A program made the position numbers and the translations under genes. The notes beneath the pieces are model-generated. The model saw only the letters and a program-made list of their open reading frames with translations, did not search any database and was not told the origin of the DNA. A stretch of 64,000 nucleotides of DNA from Lamellibrachia satsuma (lineage: Eukaryota; Annelida; Polychaeta; Sabellida; Siboglinidae). Below are positions 33,130 through 44,033 of this stretch, one piece after another; the first letter of the stretch is position 1, and each line of letters starts with the position of its first letter. The stretch spans positions 124,001-188,000 of the forward strand of contig BSQZ01000105.1 of the NCBI GenBank assembly GCA_033239005.1. The letters run 5' to 3'.

Positions 33130-33547
33130 TTTAGTATGTTTAAGATATGTTTGAGTCAATTATAAAGTGGCATTGCTTTTTTACTGTATTTTTGAAGAAA
33201 CCTTAGAGTCTAAATTAATTTGGAAAGCTTTCTATACAGAACCTATTTCTAGGAATTATTGTGACATTTCAAATTATGCTTAAAGGTGTGAAATATAAAT
33301 TATTTCATGAATGTATGAATATCAAAATGGTCCACCTTCATAATTGTTTAGTCAATAATGTTTGTGTTCCTTCAAGACAAGTTCACTTCATATAGCTACA
33401 GATACTCTGACTGTAACTGATTGTTGGTCCAACATTATAACATGGGAAGCAAAAGGTTAAAATAATCCAAAAGAAAATAAATTACCTATTTATTATTGGT
33501 TTAGGAATAAAAATTTGCTTGTGAGTGACAATAATGAGTTTCTGCAA
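33130..33547. other. Intronic AT-rich sequence
   Basis: No exon is seen. It lies between exons 2 and 3 of the DUF4806-like gene. Confidence 0.45.
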
Positions 33548-33600
33548 GTGCATACATACATATGTACGTGTGTGCGCGCGTGCGTGCATGCATGCATGCA
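33548..33600. repeat. 53-bp perfect alternating purine-pyrimidine tract
   Basis: Every base alternates purine and pyrimidine, passing through (CATA), TGTG, CGCGCG and (TGCA)n parts. This is a strong Z-DNA-type sequence. It lies in the intron just before exon 3 of the DUF4806-like gene. Confidence 0.9.
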
Positions 33601-34204
33601 AACAATTTGATAATATAAAACTGATCAAACTTCGTTCCTTTAAAATAGAGTTGTCATTTTATATAAAATATATATTTATTTTACACAGATTCAAATTCTT
33701 TCGTCACTAGAGGGTGCAAGCCTTGCTAGATCCTGCAGGGCCATTATGCGGTCACTGATGACTCATGGCCTTATGAGTTTGTTCAGTGTTATGGGGCAAA
33801 AGGGAAAACTACCCTTTCGAGACCATCTGCTGTGCAAAGTGGTCTCAAGTAAGTATATTTCCATTGACCTGTGTGCTTATTATATTATCATGATCTTACT
33901 ATAAGCAATAGTTGTTTATTGATTACTAAACAAATTTTTTTCTAACAAATTCCCTTAACTTACAAAATCGTGGGCGCACAGCTATTTTTTGTAAATATTG
34001 ACGGGCATCGCACATGGGGGCATTTTAAAAGAGCTGGAGGCATGTGATTTTGATAAACGTTGGATAGCATGTCAATGAGATGATGGCAGTTGCTGCACAT
34101 TTATTTCAGAATTTTTGATGGTCAGGTTTTCTTATAATCAGACAAAACGTTAACATGGCCACCAATGCAATTCCCAACTGTGGTCTGACTCCAAATAGAG
34201 TGTC

Positions 34205-34597
34205 ATGGCAACGGAAACAGAAAACATGGATGTTGATTTTTGTAAAAAGTACACTGCAAAATTACAAGAAAAGGTGGTATTGTCTGCCAATGGGCAGTGT
34301 CAGTTGTGGACAGGGTGCAAAAAAGGGAAATTCAGTGACTATGGTGTGATTAATTGCCGTTTTGAGTGTGGCTACAGAACGGTTACAGTGCATCGTTTAA
34401 GTTATATGCTTGAACACAAAATGACACGTGTTGAACCTGGCTTAGATGCCAGTCATCTTTGTCATAACAGTCTGTGTCTGACAGCAAGTCATATCTCTAT
34501 GGAGCCACATTTCATAAATAACAACAGGCAATATTGTGTTAGTCAAAATGTATGCTTTGGTCATGCACCATATCCAAAGTGTATGTTGCAATTCAAG
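34205..34597 (+). CDS. I-PpoI-like His-Cys box endonuclease exon
   Basis: The protein opens MATETENMDVDFCKKY and carries CQLWTG then VTVHRLSYMLEH. The His-Cys box follows: LDASHLCHNSLC, SHISMEPHFINNNRQYC, then C.GH and C126. From knowledge of I-PpoI, catalytic His98 and Asn119 and zinc ligands Cys100, Cys105, His110, Cys125 and His134 would fall at residues 84, 105, 86, 91, 96, 111 and 120. Each of these is occupied by the expected residue. Cys132 and Cys138 have counterparts shifted by one or two (117 and 126). The frame meets a GT donor after 34597 (QFK|GTATTT) and otherwise runs to a TAG near 34684. I-PpoI itself is 163 residues. This enzyme class cleaves DNA with a beta-beta-alpha metal site. 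The exon lies about 300 bases from the 3' end of a convergent Mutator-like transposase. Confidence 0.8.
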
Positions 34598-34912
34598 GTA
34601 TTTCAATGGCAATGCAATAGTAAAACTTACATTTTTCTAGATGTGTTGAATCCTTCAGTTTTTTCAAAGTGTCGTCTGCTGTAGTCAATCTTATGCAGTT
34701 GTGTCTGTCAGCCCATGCTTAGTGATGTCTTCGAATGTCGATTGTTGTATAGCTCACAAGATGGCACCATGTGCCAGTCATGGTCCATTGTCTGTTGGTG
34801 GTTTCTTGTATTGTGGTTGCAGGTCTATGAGTGATGAAACTGGGAGAAAGTAGAAAGTTCACATTTGTAAGAAGTGTTCTGTTTTCTGTTTGTTTCATAA
34901 TCTACCCTCTAC

Positions 34913-37186
34913 TTTCAGCTGGCATAACTTTGATCAGCAGACTTTCGTGATCGCAATGAATAAGGATGATCTTCCCTGTTTGCAGTTGGCAGTGTTGTCT
35001 TTCTGCAGCGACTCCTTGTGACCACTGGCTTAACTAGTGCTGCTGGCGTTTCTGAAGCTGGCCTTTTCTTCCCTTTACGAGTAGATGGTTTTGGATCAAG
35101 CTGACACTTCAGGTATCGATCTTCTGGACGGCGGTTTCTGTTTGAATCGAAGTAGTTCTGCATGCGCTTTAACATGGTATGACGGATATGCAGACGCACT
35201 GATGATCGACGTTTGTATTGTCTCTGGTATTCCACCTCATGCTGGATTTGCTTGACAGCTGTAGCGACCTGTCCACCTCTCGTAATAGGACAACGTACAT
35301 TCTCCAACTTGCGCAGCATTGAATTCCCCGCTCCATAATTTATGCGATCGATCACTGAACTCACTCGTCCATGTGCATTTCTACTGAATTTAACATTCTT
35401 CGGCAATGAAGCACTGAATGATCTGTTAATGGATTCATTCTTGTCAGTTGTAAGTCTGTGTCGTGTCATCTGGAGTGCTGAATTTCCAAGTCGCATTTCT
35501 ATTAATCCTTTAAGTGTTGCTCTGTCTTCATCTGTCATATTGAGTTGTGTCAGGCCACATGCCTTCAAATGCTGTGACCTTTTCCACCAGTTGTTTCGCT
35601 TGCCTCCACGACAGACAATTCAATGTCGGTGGGTGACAGTTCTGACATGAGCCAGAATAACAGTCCAGTGTTGCTTGGATTATCTTTGGCATCTTAGTAG
35701 TTATCATTCTAATGTCACCAGCATAAAGTGTGACCTTTTCCACCAGTTGTTTCGCTTGTCTCCACGACAGACAATTCCATGTCGGTGAGTGACAGTTCTG
35801 ACATGAGTCAGAATAACAGTCCAGTGTTGCTTGGATTATCTTTGGCATCTTAGTAGTTATCATTCTAATTTCACCAGCATAAAGTGTAGATTTTCTGGCA
35901 TCGTGTTCTTACATCCTCTGCAAAAAAATTCTTGTATTCAGCTCTCACCATGGCATTCTCTCCCGGGAACATTCTGGATGAGAAAGATGCTCTCATGATA
36001 TGTCAGAACTGTGTCTGACCGAGATGTGTTGTGTCAGCCTGCCGTTCTGCCGCGACTGTTGGCATGGCATCCTGTAACCCATAAAATGCTTTCGCATCAC
36101 CGTCTGTATTAACGAATTTTAGTCCGAACTGTTGCTGGGCAAAGCTCACTCCGATTTGGCGGCCTATTTCATATTCTGACATTGGATCGACCACACGAAT
36201 CGTGGCTGTACATCCTTGATGGCCTGTGCACGACACATTTTGACCTTGATTGCGAAGTGATGAGCCTAGTTTGCATAACTTGTTTTCCATGTGAAAACCT
36301 AGAATCTCATGCTTGTCCGTCTGCCATTCAATCGCGGTTCCCACTGCTTGACTTGCACACTGTCCACAACCGTAGCTGTTTTTCACGCAGAACATTTATC
36401 TCTAGTTTTTTCCCTCTTCTGCTGTAGGTCATCAGTCGTGGACTGAGAAGTAATTGTGGCAACCCGGTTGGATGTCCTTTGCATCCCGCTTCGACTTGGG
36501 GGAGGTGTGTTTGCTGTGGGCAGAATGTGTCGCAACTTTGTGTTTCCCATCGTTGTATCTTGTAGTCCTACATGGATGGCTACATTTGGAGCACACGTTT
36601 TCTGACCACGACTGTCCGTGTTTACTTCGGAATACAGTTTATACATACGTGACTTGTAGTGACAGGCTGTACAGGACAATGACTGTTGCCAACACAAACC
36701 AAATTTTTTCTCATGTACTTCGAAGTGTGGAAGAATACATGTGTCCTCTCTGTTAGCATGCCCTTTAAAGCAATCATTCCACATTGCTGCATTTTTGTCC
36801 ACACTAAGTAGACGCATTTCAGAAACTGCATGAGTATCTGTCTGAACGTCAGCTTGAAGATAGATGTCTGTTAGGTCAGGGCATTGATCAAGCTGTGGCC
36901 GTAGAATTTTGCTCGTGCCTGGCCGACCCTCTGCGTCTGAAACTGCCAGCAATCCTGAAGGAGTGGTTTGCACCACTCTGTCAAAGTCATCCTGGCTTAG
37001 CCGTGGCAACCAAACCCCACAGTTAACCCCACTGGGTTCCTGTTGGATTGCTGCATCTGATGGTTTGTGGTAACAGTGGCCGGTCTTGAAGCCACCAATT
37101 TTCATCTTAATTCCACCAGCAGGTGGACATTTCTCCTCACTCTTTCTACTACTACTACTACTACTATCATGTTTTGTCTCCTCCAT
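34913..37186 (-). pseudogene. Mutator-like transposase (PF20700-type), nearly full length with several breaks
   Basis: Read from 37186 (MEETKHDSSSSSSRKSEE), it has KFGLCWQQSLSCTACHYKS, then LQDTTMGNTKLRHIL and ANTPPPSRSGMQRTS, the family's N-terminal blocks. The core follows with YGCGQCASQAVGTAIEWQT, NVSCTGHQGCTAT and FVNTDGDAKAFYGLQDAM (a likely catalytic Asp in TDGDA), then ERQADTTHLGQTQF and FSSRMFPGEN. Next come KMPKIIQATLDCYS and a Cys-rich knuckle. The C-terminus has NMTDEDRATLKGLIEMRLG, SASLPKNVKFSRNAHGRV and KCQLDPKP. Breaks are a frameshift near 36390, a TGA at 36003-36005, frameshifts near 35871-35890 and near 35570, and a 156-bp in-frame tandem duplication at 35574-35885. The poly-Ser run comes from a (TAC)n-type microsatellite at 37147-37166. 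The enzyme would cut and rejoin element ends in the nucleus. Confidence 0.75.
35574..35885 (-). repeat. 156-bp in-frame tandem duplication inside the transposase
   Basis: 35574-35729 and 35730-35885 are direct repeats with a few substitutions. Each is 52 codons and encodes IRMITTKMPKIIQATLDCYS plus a C..C zinc-knuckle-like end. Only one copy is expected in the family. The length is a multiple of three. Confidence 0.95.
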
Positions 37187-37189
37187 TGT

Positions 37190-37718
37190 AAAATCCCAGG
37201 TAAATCCAAGTAAAATTACTAAAGAAAGTGACAAAACCGTTATCTGAATGCAAAGACGTCTAATCCGCCTGAGAAAACAGATGACAGTGACAGGAGACCA
37301 GTATATTAGGGGGGGGTGGGGACATATTCAAACTAGTGCAGCCTCCCTCTGATAAGTTACATCAAAGCAGAACAAGTCACATTATAATATAATTACTTAG
37401 CAGACAACTTTTGTTTATTTCAGTTAATTAGACACAGTCATCTTTACTCAAGTCCATGTGAAGAGCACACATCTATTGGGAGTTAAGAAAATCCTGGACA
37501 GGCCCAGCTGTTATCTGATATGGCCTAGTGAGCTGGCGTAACTGTTTCACAGGGAAGGTGAGTTATTTCTGAGGACTCCACTAAGTAGGTTATGTAATGT
37601 TGTGCACTTCGACAAGTTGCGGTGTCTGGCTTTTCAGTAATCCACACTCAAAGGTGATATTTGGGTCTGTTTACATAGGTGTATTGTGGCACCAGGTAAA
37701 AAAATATACTTTCCTTTT
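37190..37718. other. Intergenic, nothing recognised
   Basis: A G-run (eight G, then TGGGG) lies near 37310-37323. No exon could be supported. Confidence 0.5.
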
Positions 37719-37732
37719 CAGATTTTTCAAAA

Positions 37733-38460
37733 TGTTTCTGTCCAACATGACTCCCTCTACCTTTCCCCGAGCATTCGCTCCCTGTTGTATTCGGCATCGC
37801 ATTTCTACCTCTGAATGCTCATCCTCATTAACCATTCCTCCAAGTTACCAAGGGGTGCGATAGCATACCGGTTAGAAGGCCAGACTCTCAGTCGAGAGAA
37901 CCCGGTTTCAATCCCACTGCGGTCGCTTCGAACCTTTGGCAAGTTTGATCACCCCACGTTGCCACAGTTCACTCAGCTGTATAAATGAGTACCTGGCAAA
38001 ACAGACAGTGGTGGATATGTGAACGAATAGCCTTCGCGCAGCAATTGCAGCGTGGCTGAATACTTCCCAAAGAAGTTGAGATGGCTTTGGAATGAACAGG
38101 TCTGCCAGGGTGTGAAGTGTAAAGCGCTTTGAGCAGTCCTATGGACCGGATACCGCGCTATATAAGAACATACCTTTACTTTTTACACAAAGCCATCCAC
38201 TTGGTTGAACTCCTCATCATCCAAACTGATGTTCAAGTCCTCTCTCTGATGTCAAACCCGCATCTCTTCTGTCTTCTCCCGGCTCATTATCGGTCCTTCC
38301 TTCTTGAACATCCCCTTCCATTGCTCCAACACTTCCTGTAGTTCTTCTTTTTTGTCTGCTATCATGGCCAGATCGTTTGCATACATCCCCTTCCTAAGAA
38401 CATCCTTCATGCTGATATTCCTGCTGATTAGTGCCACCACCATGATAAAGAGTAAAGGGT
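37733..38460 (-). pseudogene. LINE reverse-transcriptase fragment in R unit 1
   Basis: Reading on the minus strand gives MKDVLRKGMYANDLAMIADK, then a thumb-region segment. The active-site YADD is YAND. The fragment is split by the SINE at 37853-38184. Confidence 0.75.
37853..38184 (+). mobile_element. tRNA-derived SINE
   Basis: The head resembles a tRNA with internal RNA polymerase III promoter boxes: an A-box-like TAGCATACCGGTTAGAAGG at 37861 and a B box GGTTTCAATCC at 37904-37914. The body follows (CACGTTGCCACAGTTCACTC, TTGGAATGAACAGGTCTGCC). The tail AAGCGCTTTGAGCAGTCC ... GCGCTATATAAGAACATACC is like those of LINE-dependent SINEs. It splits R unit 1 between TTAC and ACAAAGCC. A short target duplication, TTAC, is possible. 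It is absent from the other R units, so it inserted after R amplification or into R1 only. Confidence 0.85.
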
Positions 38461-38738
38461 CATTTCCTTGCCTCTAACCGATGTTAACTTTCAACTCTTC
38501 CGACAACCCATATCCAACCACAGCTCTTCTTTTTGTTCTCAGGAACATGACAGTTCTGGGTGTTGCACGCCATGACACAGAACTGACTAAATACAACCAA
38601 CTCATTACAAAGTCAGACTCCCAGATAAGTCAGACTCCCAGATAATTTATTTTGTAATTTCTGTAAACTATTATAATGATCAAACTACAACACTGACTGA
38701 TATGTATTGCCTGTATATACTTGATGTCATCATTCCAG

Positions 38739-38911
38739 GTGCCACCATCAAACCTCAGTCACAAAAGTCAGTACACAACATGACTACATCAGTGGACGAC
38801 ACAGAGCCATTCGATTACACAACAATTGACGTACCAGCAGTAAAGACGTCACGACAGGACGGCGTCGGTGTCACCTGGGACAAACCACACAAGGATGAGA
38901 ACATCGACAGC
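38739..38911 (+). CDS. Candidate exon in segment X, copy 1
   Basis: An open stretch lies between CATTCCAG and GTAAGT. It translates as GATIKPQSQKSVHNMTTS, DDTEPFDYTTIDVPAVKTS and VGVTWDKPHKDENIDS. It is polar with no domain that I recognise. The second copy (52325-52497) differs at three codons, one of them silent. No in-phase partner exon was found. Confidence 0.3.
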
Positions 38912-38932
38912 GTAAGTTCTTGGCTCGTGCTG

Positions 38933-39322
38933 ATTATTGCACTCACAGCCAAGTCAGTCTTTACGCAGACATTACAGCTTACTTGAAGTGTAAAGTGATT
39001 GTTGTACTCACAGCCCAGTCAGTCTTTACACAGATATTACAGCTTACTTGAAGTGTAAAGTGATTATTGTACTCACAGCCAAGTCAGTCTTTATTCCGAC
39101 ATTACAGCTGACTCGAATTGAAAAATTATTCTTCCACTCACATACCAGTGAGTCTTTATATAGGCCATACAACTGACTCAAAGTGTCAAATAATTATTGC
39201 ACTCACATACCAGTGAGTCTCTATACAGATATAACAGCTGACTTGTAGTGTAAAGTGATTGTTGCACTCGCAACCCGGTTAGTCTTTCACGGACATTACA
39301 GCTTACTAGAAGTGTAAAGAGC
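38933..39322 (+). repeat. Six tandem units of about 65 bp, segment X copy 1
   Basis: The unit pattern is ATTATTGCACTCACAGCC, then AGTCAGTCTTTA, a TTACAGCTTACTTGAAGTGT core and AAAGTG. The array begins directly after the exon ending at 38911. Confidence 0.9.
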
Positions 39323-39770
39323 TCTCTTGCTCTTGCATTAAAAACACGCGGGAAGGAGTTGTAGACCGAACTGCCCCAGGTATATGGGTAGCTGTCTTGC
39401 CCCAGGGGACACCAAGATGGCTTTTTGGAGTATTTTTACTGCTGCAAATGTTGATCCTTTTATGGTCGTCGGCACATTGCTTCAAATGTTCATCCTATCA
39501 TGCCACTAGTATTCAACAGATGTGTAATATAGATGTAATGTTTGGTCGAATTATATATATTTTTGGAATGGAACCATTGGTTGATTCAGACAGAAAAGGA
39601 AGCACTTAAGTAGACAGGTTTTCTTACACCTATGTGTAACAAGATATTTGTAAAAAAAATGTGTAACATATTCACATGGCCTGCATTAAAAGAAACTGTA
39701 GAAAATTTGACCCATTCATTTATTGGCTTTTGGGATGATGAAATGACGACATCTGTTAATATCATTGCAG

Positions 39771-39878
39771 ACACAATGGGTCAGCTCTTTACTCCATCTC
39801 TCGTGAGTAGTACGTCACCACGAAGAAGTGAGTTGGTTGTTGTGCATCAATCAGCTGAGATTTTCCAAGAAGCATATG
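39771..39878 (+). CDS. Candidate exon in segment X, copy 1
   Basis: After ATCATTGCAG the frame reads TMGQLFTPSLVSSTSPRRSE and LVVVHQSAEIFQEAYG, ending before GTAAGTG. It is duplicated at about 53357-53464. No family is recognised. A following acceptor at 40083 would add VDGPT and a TAA. Confidence 0.3.
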
Positions 39879-40083
39879 GTAAGTGAGCAAGGAATATATA
39901 TTTAGACTGAATTAATATTACACCATTAATTATTTCAATACTATGCGGGAAAGTTCATTTTGGCAAAAGTGTACCCTGTACGTGAAAACGCCCACATACA
40001 AATGTATTTATTATTACCTTTGTTAAATTTAATTTATATAAATGTTATAACTTATTGTATTATTAAAAAAAATACCGTTGCAG

Positions 40084-40810
40084 TCGACGGTCCAACATAA
40101 TGAAGATATTGCCATATGGTTTCTCCTGGAAGTGTTTAAGGACAATCAATGCAGACTGTTCTGGCGACACAGCAAATGATCAAGTGTTGACTGAATTAAT
40201 ACCATTCAGTGAACCATGTGTAGGTGTTAAATCTGTTATTGACCAGACTTGAGCGGATCTACACACTGGGTAGTGGGTCCAGGAAGTGTATGGAAGGAGA
40301 CCATTTTCTTGCTGAAACTATCTGCCGCATTTGATACCATTGGTCACAGGACAACTTATTAAAAGTGTGTCAATGTGGTGTGGCATATCTGGAACAGAGC
40401 TGGTTCTCATAATATTTAACTGATAGATGCAAAAGAATGAAGATAGCGAATTGTTTCTCAGCTACGCTCCCTACTTCACGTAATGTTCCTCAGGGTGTTT
40501 CACTCTCTACGCTACTCTACTTGGCTCAGTTATCCAACGTCACAACTTGGATCACCAAGTGTATGCTAATAAATCACAGACCTATGCTATTTTGGCTACA
40601 TGAGATACAAATCACTTCCAAAACTAGCTCAGGGATTGTCTCCACAAAATCTTCCATTGGATGACAGAGACCACATTAAAGTTAAATGCAAGTAAATCCG
40701 AGTTAGTTATTATTGGTGGGGTAAATTTTGCATGTCTATTTGAATCGATTAGGTGCGCACAATATGTTGCAAGACGTTTCCTTATGTGTCAGACTTTAGA
40801 TTGCATGTAG
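40084..40810 (+). pseudogene. Decayed LINE (CR1/L2-like) reverse transcriptase, copy 1
   Basis: Scattered pieces in several frames are recognisable: LLKLSAAFDTIGH (motif A with Asp), NCFSATLPTSRNVPQGVS (the QG block), and MTETTLKLNASKSELVIIGG. Many stops and frameshifts lie between. The order is right for a LINE reverse transcriptase. It is duplicated with segment X. Confidence 0.65.
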
Positions 40811-41615
40811 AGAAGCACAGTAAAATCAAAACGTGTGGAAAGCATTAGCTTAACAGTGGCGCCTGGCTGTTCTTCGATGAGAACAAATTTGCATGTTTGC
40901 TGGAGTGCCATAAAACACTAATATTATATAGCCTTTTTGTTTAGGGAGTGACGTAGAGTGATATAATGAAAGCATTGATTTACTAAAATGCAAGGAAGGA
41001 CATCAACGTAATAATTTACATGTAATTGATTACGGATTGACAGACGTTTGCTACGATGACAATAAAACTGATGCCGATTGACCAACTAATGCGAATCGAG
41101 AATAATAACCTGAATCTGAATATGTAATGATCGATGTACTTTTGTTTAAAAAATAAGAGTCCAATGACGTGAGTGACACTTAGCATTATCTGCTATTTGG
41201 TTGCACCTCCTATCGGTCGCTGGAGAGACCAATCCACAGTCACCGGGTCTCTTATGGTTACATATCGAGCAGCTCTCAGGGGAGAGATTTGTCGGCCCCC
41301 AGACCTTTCTGTAGTTCTCCAGCCAAACTACTGACAATCCCTATATGTCGAGCTTGTAACCTCCAATGACAACACGACAACCCGTTTATATAGTAGGTAA
41401 ACTTATTTAGTTGAATTTGTGGTGTGAACTCTTGAAACAGGTTAACTTTACATTTAACTGATATAACAACTACTAATTAAACAATTTAGTTAATTAGAAT
41501 GTTTCTTATATGGCATAGTTCATGTTGTAATGCTGCAAAGTGTATAACATGCATAAATAATATTACTAGTCTATGTTATTGATATTGAATTATGCAGATC
41601 TAGTGGTGAAATTAT

Positions 41616-41650
41616 GCGCATGCGCCGGAAGTGATCACTCTAAGATGGCG
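41616..41650 (+). promoter_or_regulatory. NRF1, ETS and YY1/TISU-like site cluster, copy 1
   Basis: GCGCATGCGC (41616-41625) is a perfect NRF1 palindrome. It overlaps CCGGAAGTG (41625-41633), an ETS/GABP site, and AAGATGGCG follows at 41642-41650, a YY1 or TISU-like start element. This spacing is the classic layout of a TATA-less housekeeping promoter. The ATG in it opens MASRTLAV before TAA, or before a possible donor GTGTAAT. Confidence 0.6.
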
Positions 41651-42849
41651 TCTAGAACGTTGGCCGTGTAATTGATATCAACAACCCTACAAAACCCTGT
41701 CTTAGGAATACAACACACTCCAAGTGGAAAAGGTTTATTATATTGGCAATAGTATCATCGAACAGTTGTGATAACTGGTATGTCTGTTTATTATCTATGA
41801 ATCTAGCAATTCCCACCGCCGTTACTTTGTTAACTGTTACGTTAGCCAACAATAAGTCAAAACGCATAGAAAGTGTCTCGTCTCCTTGCCAGCAACAGTC
41901 TAGCCAAATTTTCGTGCGACTAATACACAGTCATGAGTTGCATCAGAAGCAGAAAAACATAGTTGTCACTAATAAGTAATCTGTCCCAATAGATTAATCA
42001 AAACTCCATATGAAATGATCAATCGTTTGTAGAATGAATAAAATATGTATCAGAATTAAAACCATATAAAATATGTGTACTCCGTAGTATAGATATTATT
42101 TATCTACAAAGCCAAACAATGTTTATACACAAACCTTCCGCATTCTGGTAGGTCACAAAGTCCCTGTTTATAATGCTCCTTTTGTTAGTAGCTGTCTCGA
42201 ATCATCTCTTTCTTCACCAATTTCGTCCGACTGGCTGTCAACGCAATGCATTTCTACCTATCTAGATGAGATCAGCTTTTACAGAGAACACCACAGGAAG
42301 CAGGCATCGTGTGCTATTGATATACAACGTATGTTGAAGCAGATAACATGCACTCCAACACGGATGTAGCTCACGAAATGCTATCTTGCACACTCCTCCA
42401 TATTTCTCCAATTGATCATTATTCGGTCATGGTAGGCCGTACACTGTATACCAATTTTTGGAAGAAGAATCACCAACTTCGCATGAATTGCTATATAAGA
42501 CACGCTAAATGCAAGAACTCCCCGCATGCTGGCTGGTAAACAGGAATGAACCATTGTGGTCTGTTGTCTGTGCTGGCGGAAGTAATCAACGAACTACGAC
42601 ACGCATTGTCCATGCGCTCGGACGGCGTTGTCCTGTTTGCATAACATAATCTATTGCAGCACCACGCCTTGACACCTGTCAACGCCCTGAATGACGTTGT
42701 AATCCTCACTTAGAAGCGCAATTTCTATGTCGCAATTATTCTGGTATCCTAATTGTATCGACACATGCGTGTTGTTCTATTGAGGATACGTAATCGTTCT
42801 GTTTACAGCAATTTTCTCAACATGGTTACACCAAAAAATAATAGTACGC

Positions 42850-43165
42850 ATCAGTTAGTGTACGTTCAGTGTTCAAAGTGTTTTACACTTCACCCCTAGC
42901 ACAACTGTTCATTCCAACTCCATCTCGACTTCTCTGGGAAGCACTCAATCATGCTGCAGTTACTGGTCGAAGACCATTCGTACGTATAATCACCACTGCA
43001 TATAGCCAGATACTCATTCATACAAACGAATGAGCTGTGGCAACGTTCGGTGAAACAAATTGCCAAAGCTTCGAAACGGCAGCAAGACGGTTCAAGCTAG
43101 GGTTTTCACGACTGGGAGCCTGACGTTCTATCTGGAACGTTGTCACGCCCCATTCGATGGGAGAG
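42850..43165 (-). mobile_element. Diverged SINE, inverted, segment X copy 1
   Basis: The reverse complement matches the SINE at 37853-38184 along its length: ACGTTGCCACAGCTCATTC, TGAATGAGTATCTGGC, TTGGAATGAACAG and GTGAAGTGTAAAACACTTTG. The tRNA-like head is eroded. It is duplicated at about 56441-56756. Confidence 0.75.
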
Positions 43166-43736
43166 AAGGAAAAGGGTCAGAGAAGAAGCGAGGAATGGAG
43201 AGGAGGCAGCGCGGTAGGGAGATATGCCGTTTGTTTGTTAATGCAGATATGTACAAGTGTTTAGCAATATTTAATATGGCCATGGTTCGCACCACGCTGT
43301 AGCTTACTCATGCGCGCATCTTACTGCTAACACTAGTACGAAAAGTAAAATAATAAACCGCGCAAAAACAAATGTTGCAACATAGGCCTCTATAGTTCAA
43401 TGCGCATACCAGCTCATATCACGGCATGTGGCTTTTATTAAACGTCGACAGGGAAGCGTGTCTGCGTATCAATGTTTGTTACACACGTGTATCCTGGTAC
43501 AAAGTCAACACTTGTGTCGCACGCGGTGTCATTGATGGGGAGCGTTGAATGCTATATCAAAGATGATTGATTGTTTGCTATAATGTTTACATCATCTAAC
43601 GTGTGTCCTGGAACGAAACTAGCATTGGTATCGCATCAAAGAGACGTCGGAGTCGTGCATCAGTGCTTCACTTGACCTGGATGGAGGCAGAGTCTTGTAA
43701 GAGCAGTTGCTGTAGACGTAGGCGAATGGATGAAGA

Positions 43737-44033
43737 TTGGGTGACGTCGAGCAAGACAAATATGTATTTGGGCAGCGGTTTGATGCTGCCGAGCGCCGTC
43801 GTCATGAGTTCGCTGTCGTCGATGAACTGTCGCATCAAACATACGACCACATTGTCGCCGTTGTCGAAGCCTCCTATTTTCGAGGCGCCGACGTCGTCGC
43901 GATCACCGACGTAGAGAGGCAATCCCCACTCGTCTTCGACGTGTTACAACAGTTGACTGCAAACTTAGCGCGAGATTATCGCGAAGCCGCCCTGGCAATA
44001 GACAAAGTTAGCGGCGTGTTGGATTTACAGTGA
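43737..44033 (+). CDS. Unassigned ORF at the right end of segment X, copy 1
   Basis: The 98-codon frame starts at TTG after a TGA, so it needs an upstream exon (an AG at 43734-43735 would fit). It reads YVFGQRFDAAERRRHEFAVV, SHQTYDHIVAVVEASYFRG and LARDYREAALAIDKVSG. It is GC-richer than the surroundings, and the opposite strand is open too. The second copy differs at two codons, both replacements. No domain is recognised. Confidence 0.35.
   Translation: MGDVEQDKYVFGQRFDAAERRRHEFAVVDELSHQTYDHIVAVVEASYFRGADVVAITDVERQSPLVFDVLQQLTANLARDYREAALAIDKVSGVLDLQ

Larger units (their letters stand above)
32348..33848 (+). pseudogene. DUF4806-like gene, three exons, two in-frame stops
   Basis: Exon 1 (32348-32554) encodes a low-complexity Ser/Pro/Gln-rich N-terminus (KSSKRTEPPFRPSCSSSQ). 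Exon 2 (32945 to about 33128) joins in phase and reads VLVKLEKLEK, then DTILPNGKKLNTLNELSNFE and KQLGEDDDIRN. Exon 3 (33689-33848) reads ILSSLEGASLARSCRAIMRS and MGQKGKLPFRDHLLCKVV. The last two exons follow the DUF4806 pattern: a (L)ELxxFExxL helix, then the Gly- and Arg-rich helical end with a GxKGKxxFxxH motif. A TAG at 32980-32982 and a TGA at 33127-33129 interrupt exon 2. DUF4806 is frequent in transposon-derived animal and insect genes; its function is unknown. Confidence 0.5.
37719..38648. repeat. R unit 1 (partial)
   Basis: This is the leftmost R copy and lacks the unit's first half and its tail. It carries the antisense LINE fragment and a SINE inserted after CTCCAAGTTAC. It joins segment X directly at about 38648, and no Y lies between. 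Confidence 0.85.

Noticed and set aside
37853..37925. True tRNA gene
   Set aside because: It has A and B box-like words, but the cloverleaf is imperfect and it continues into a SINE body and tail.
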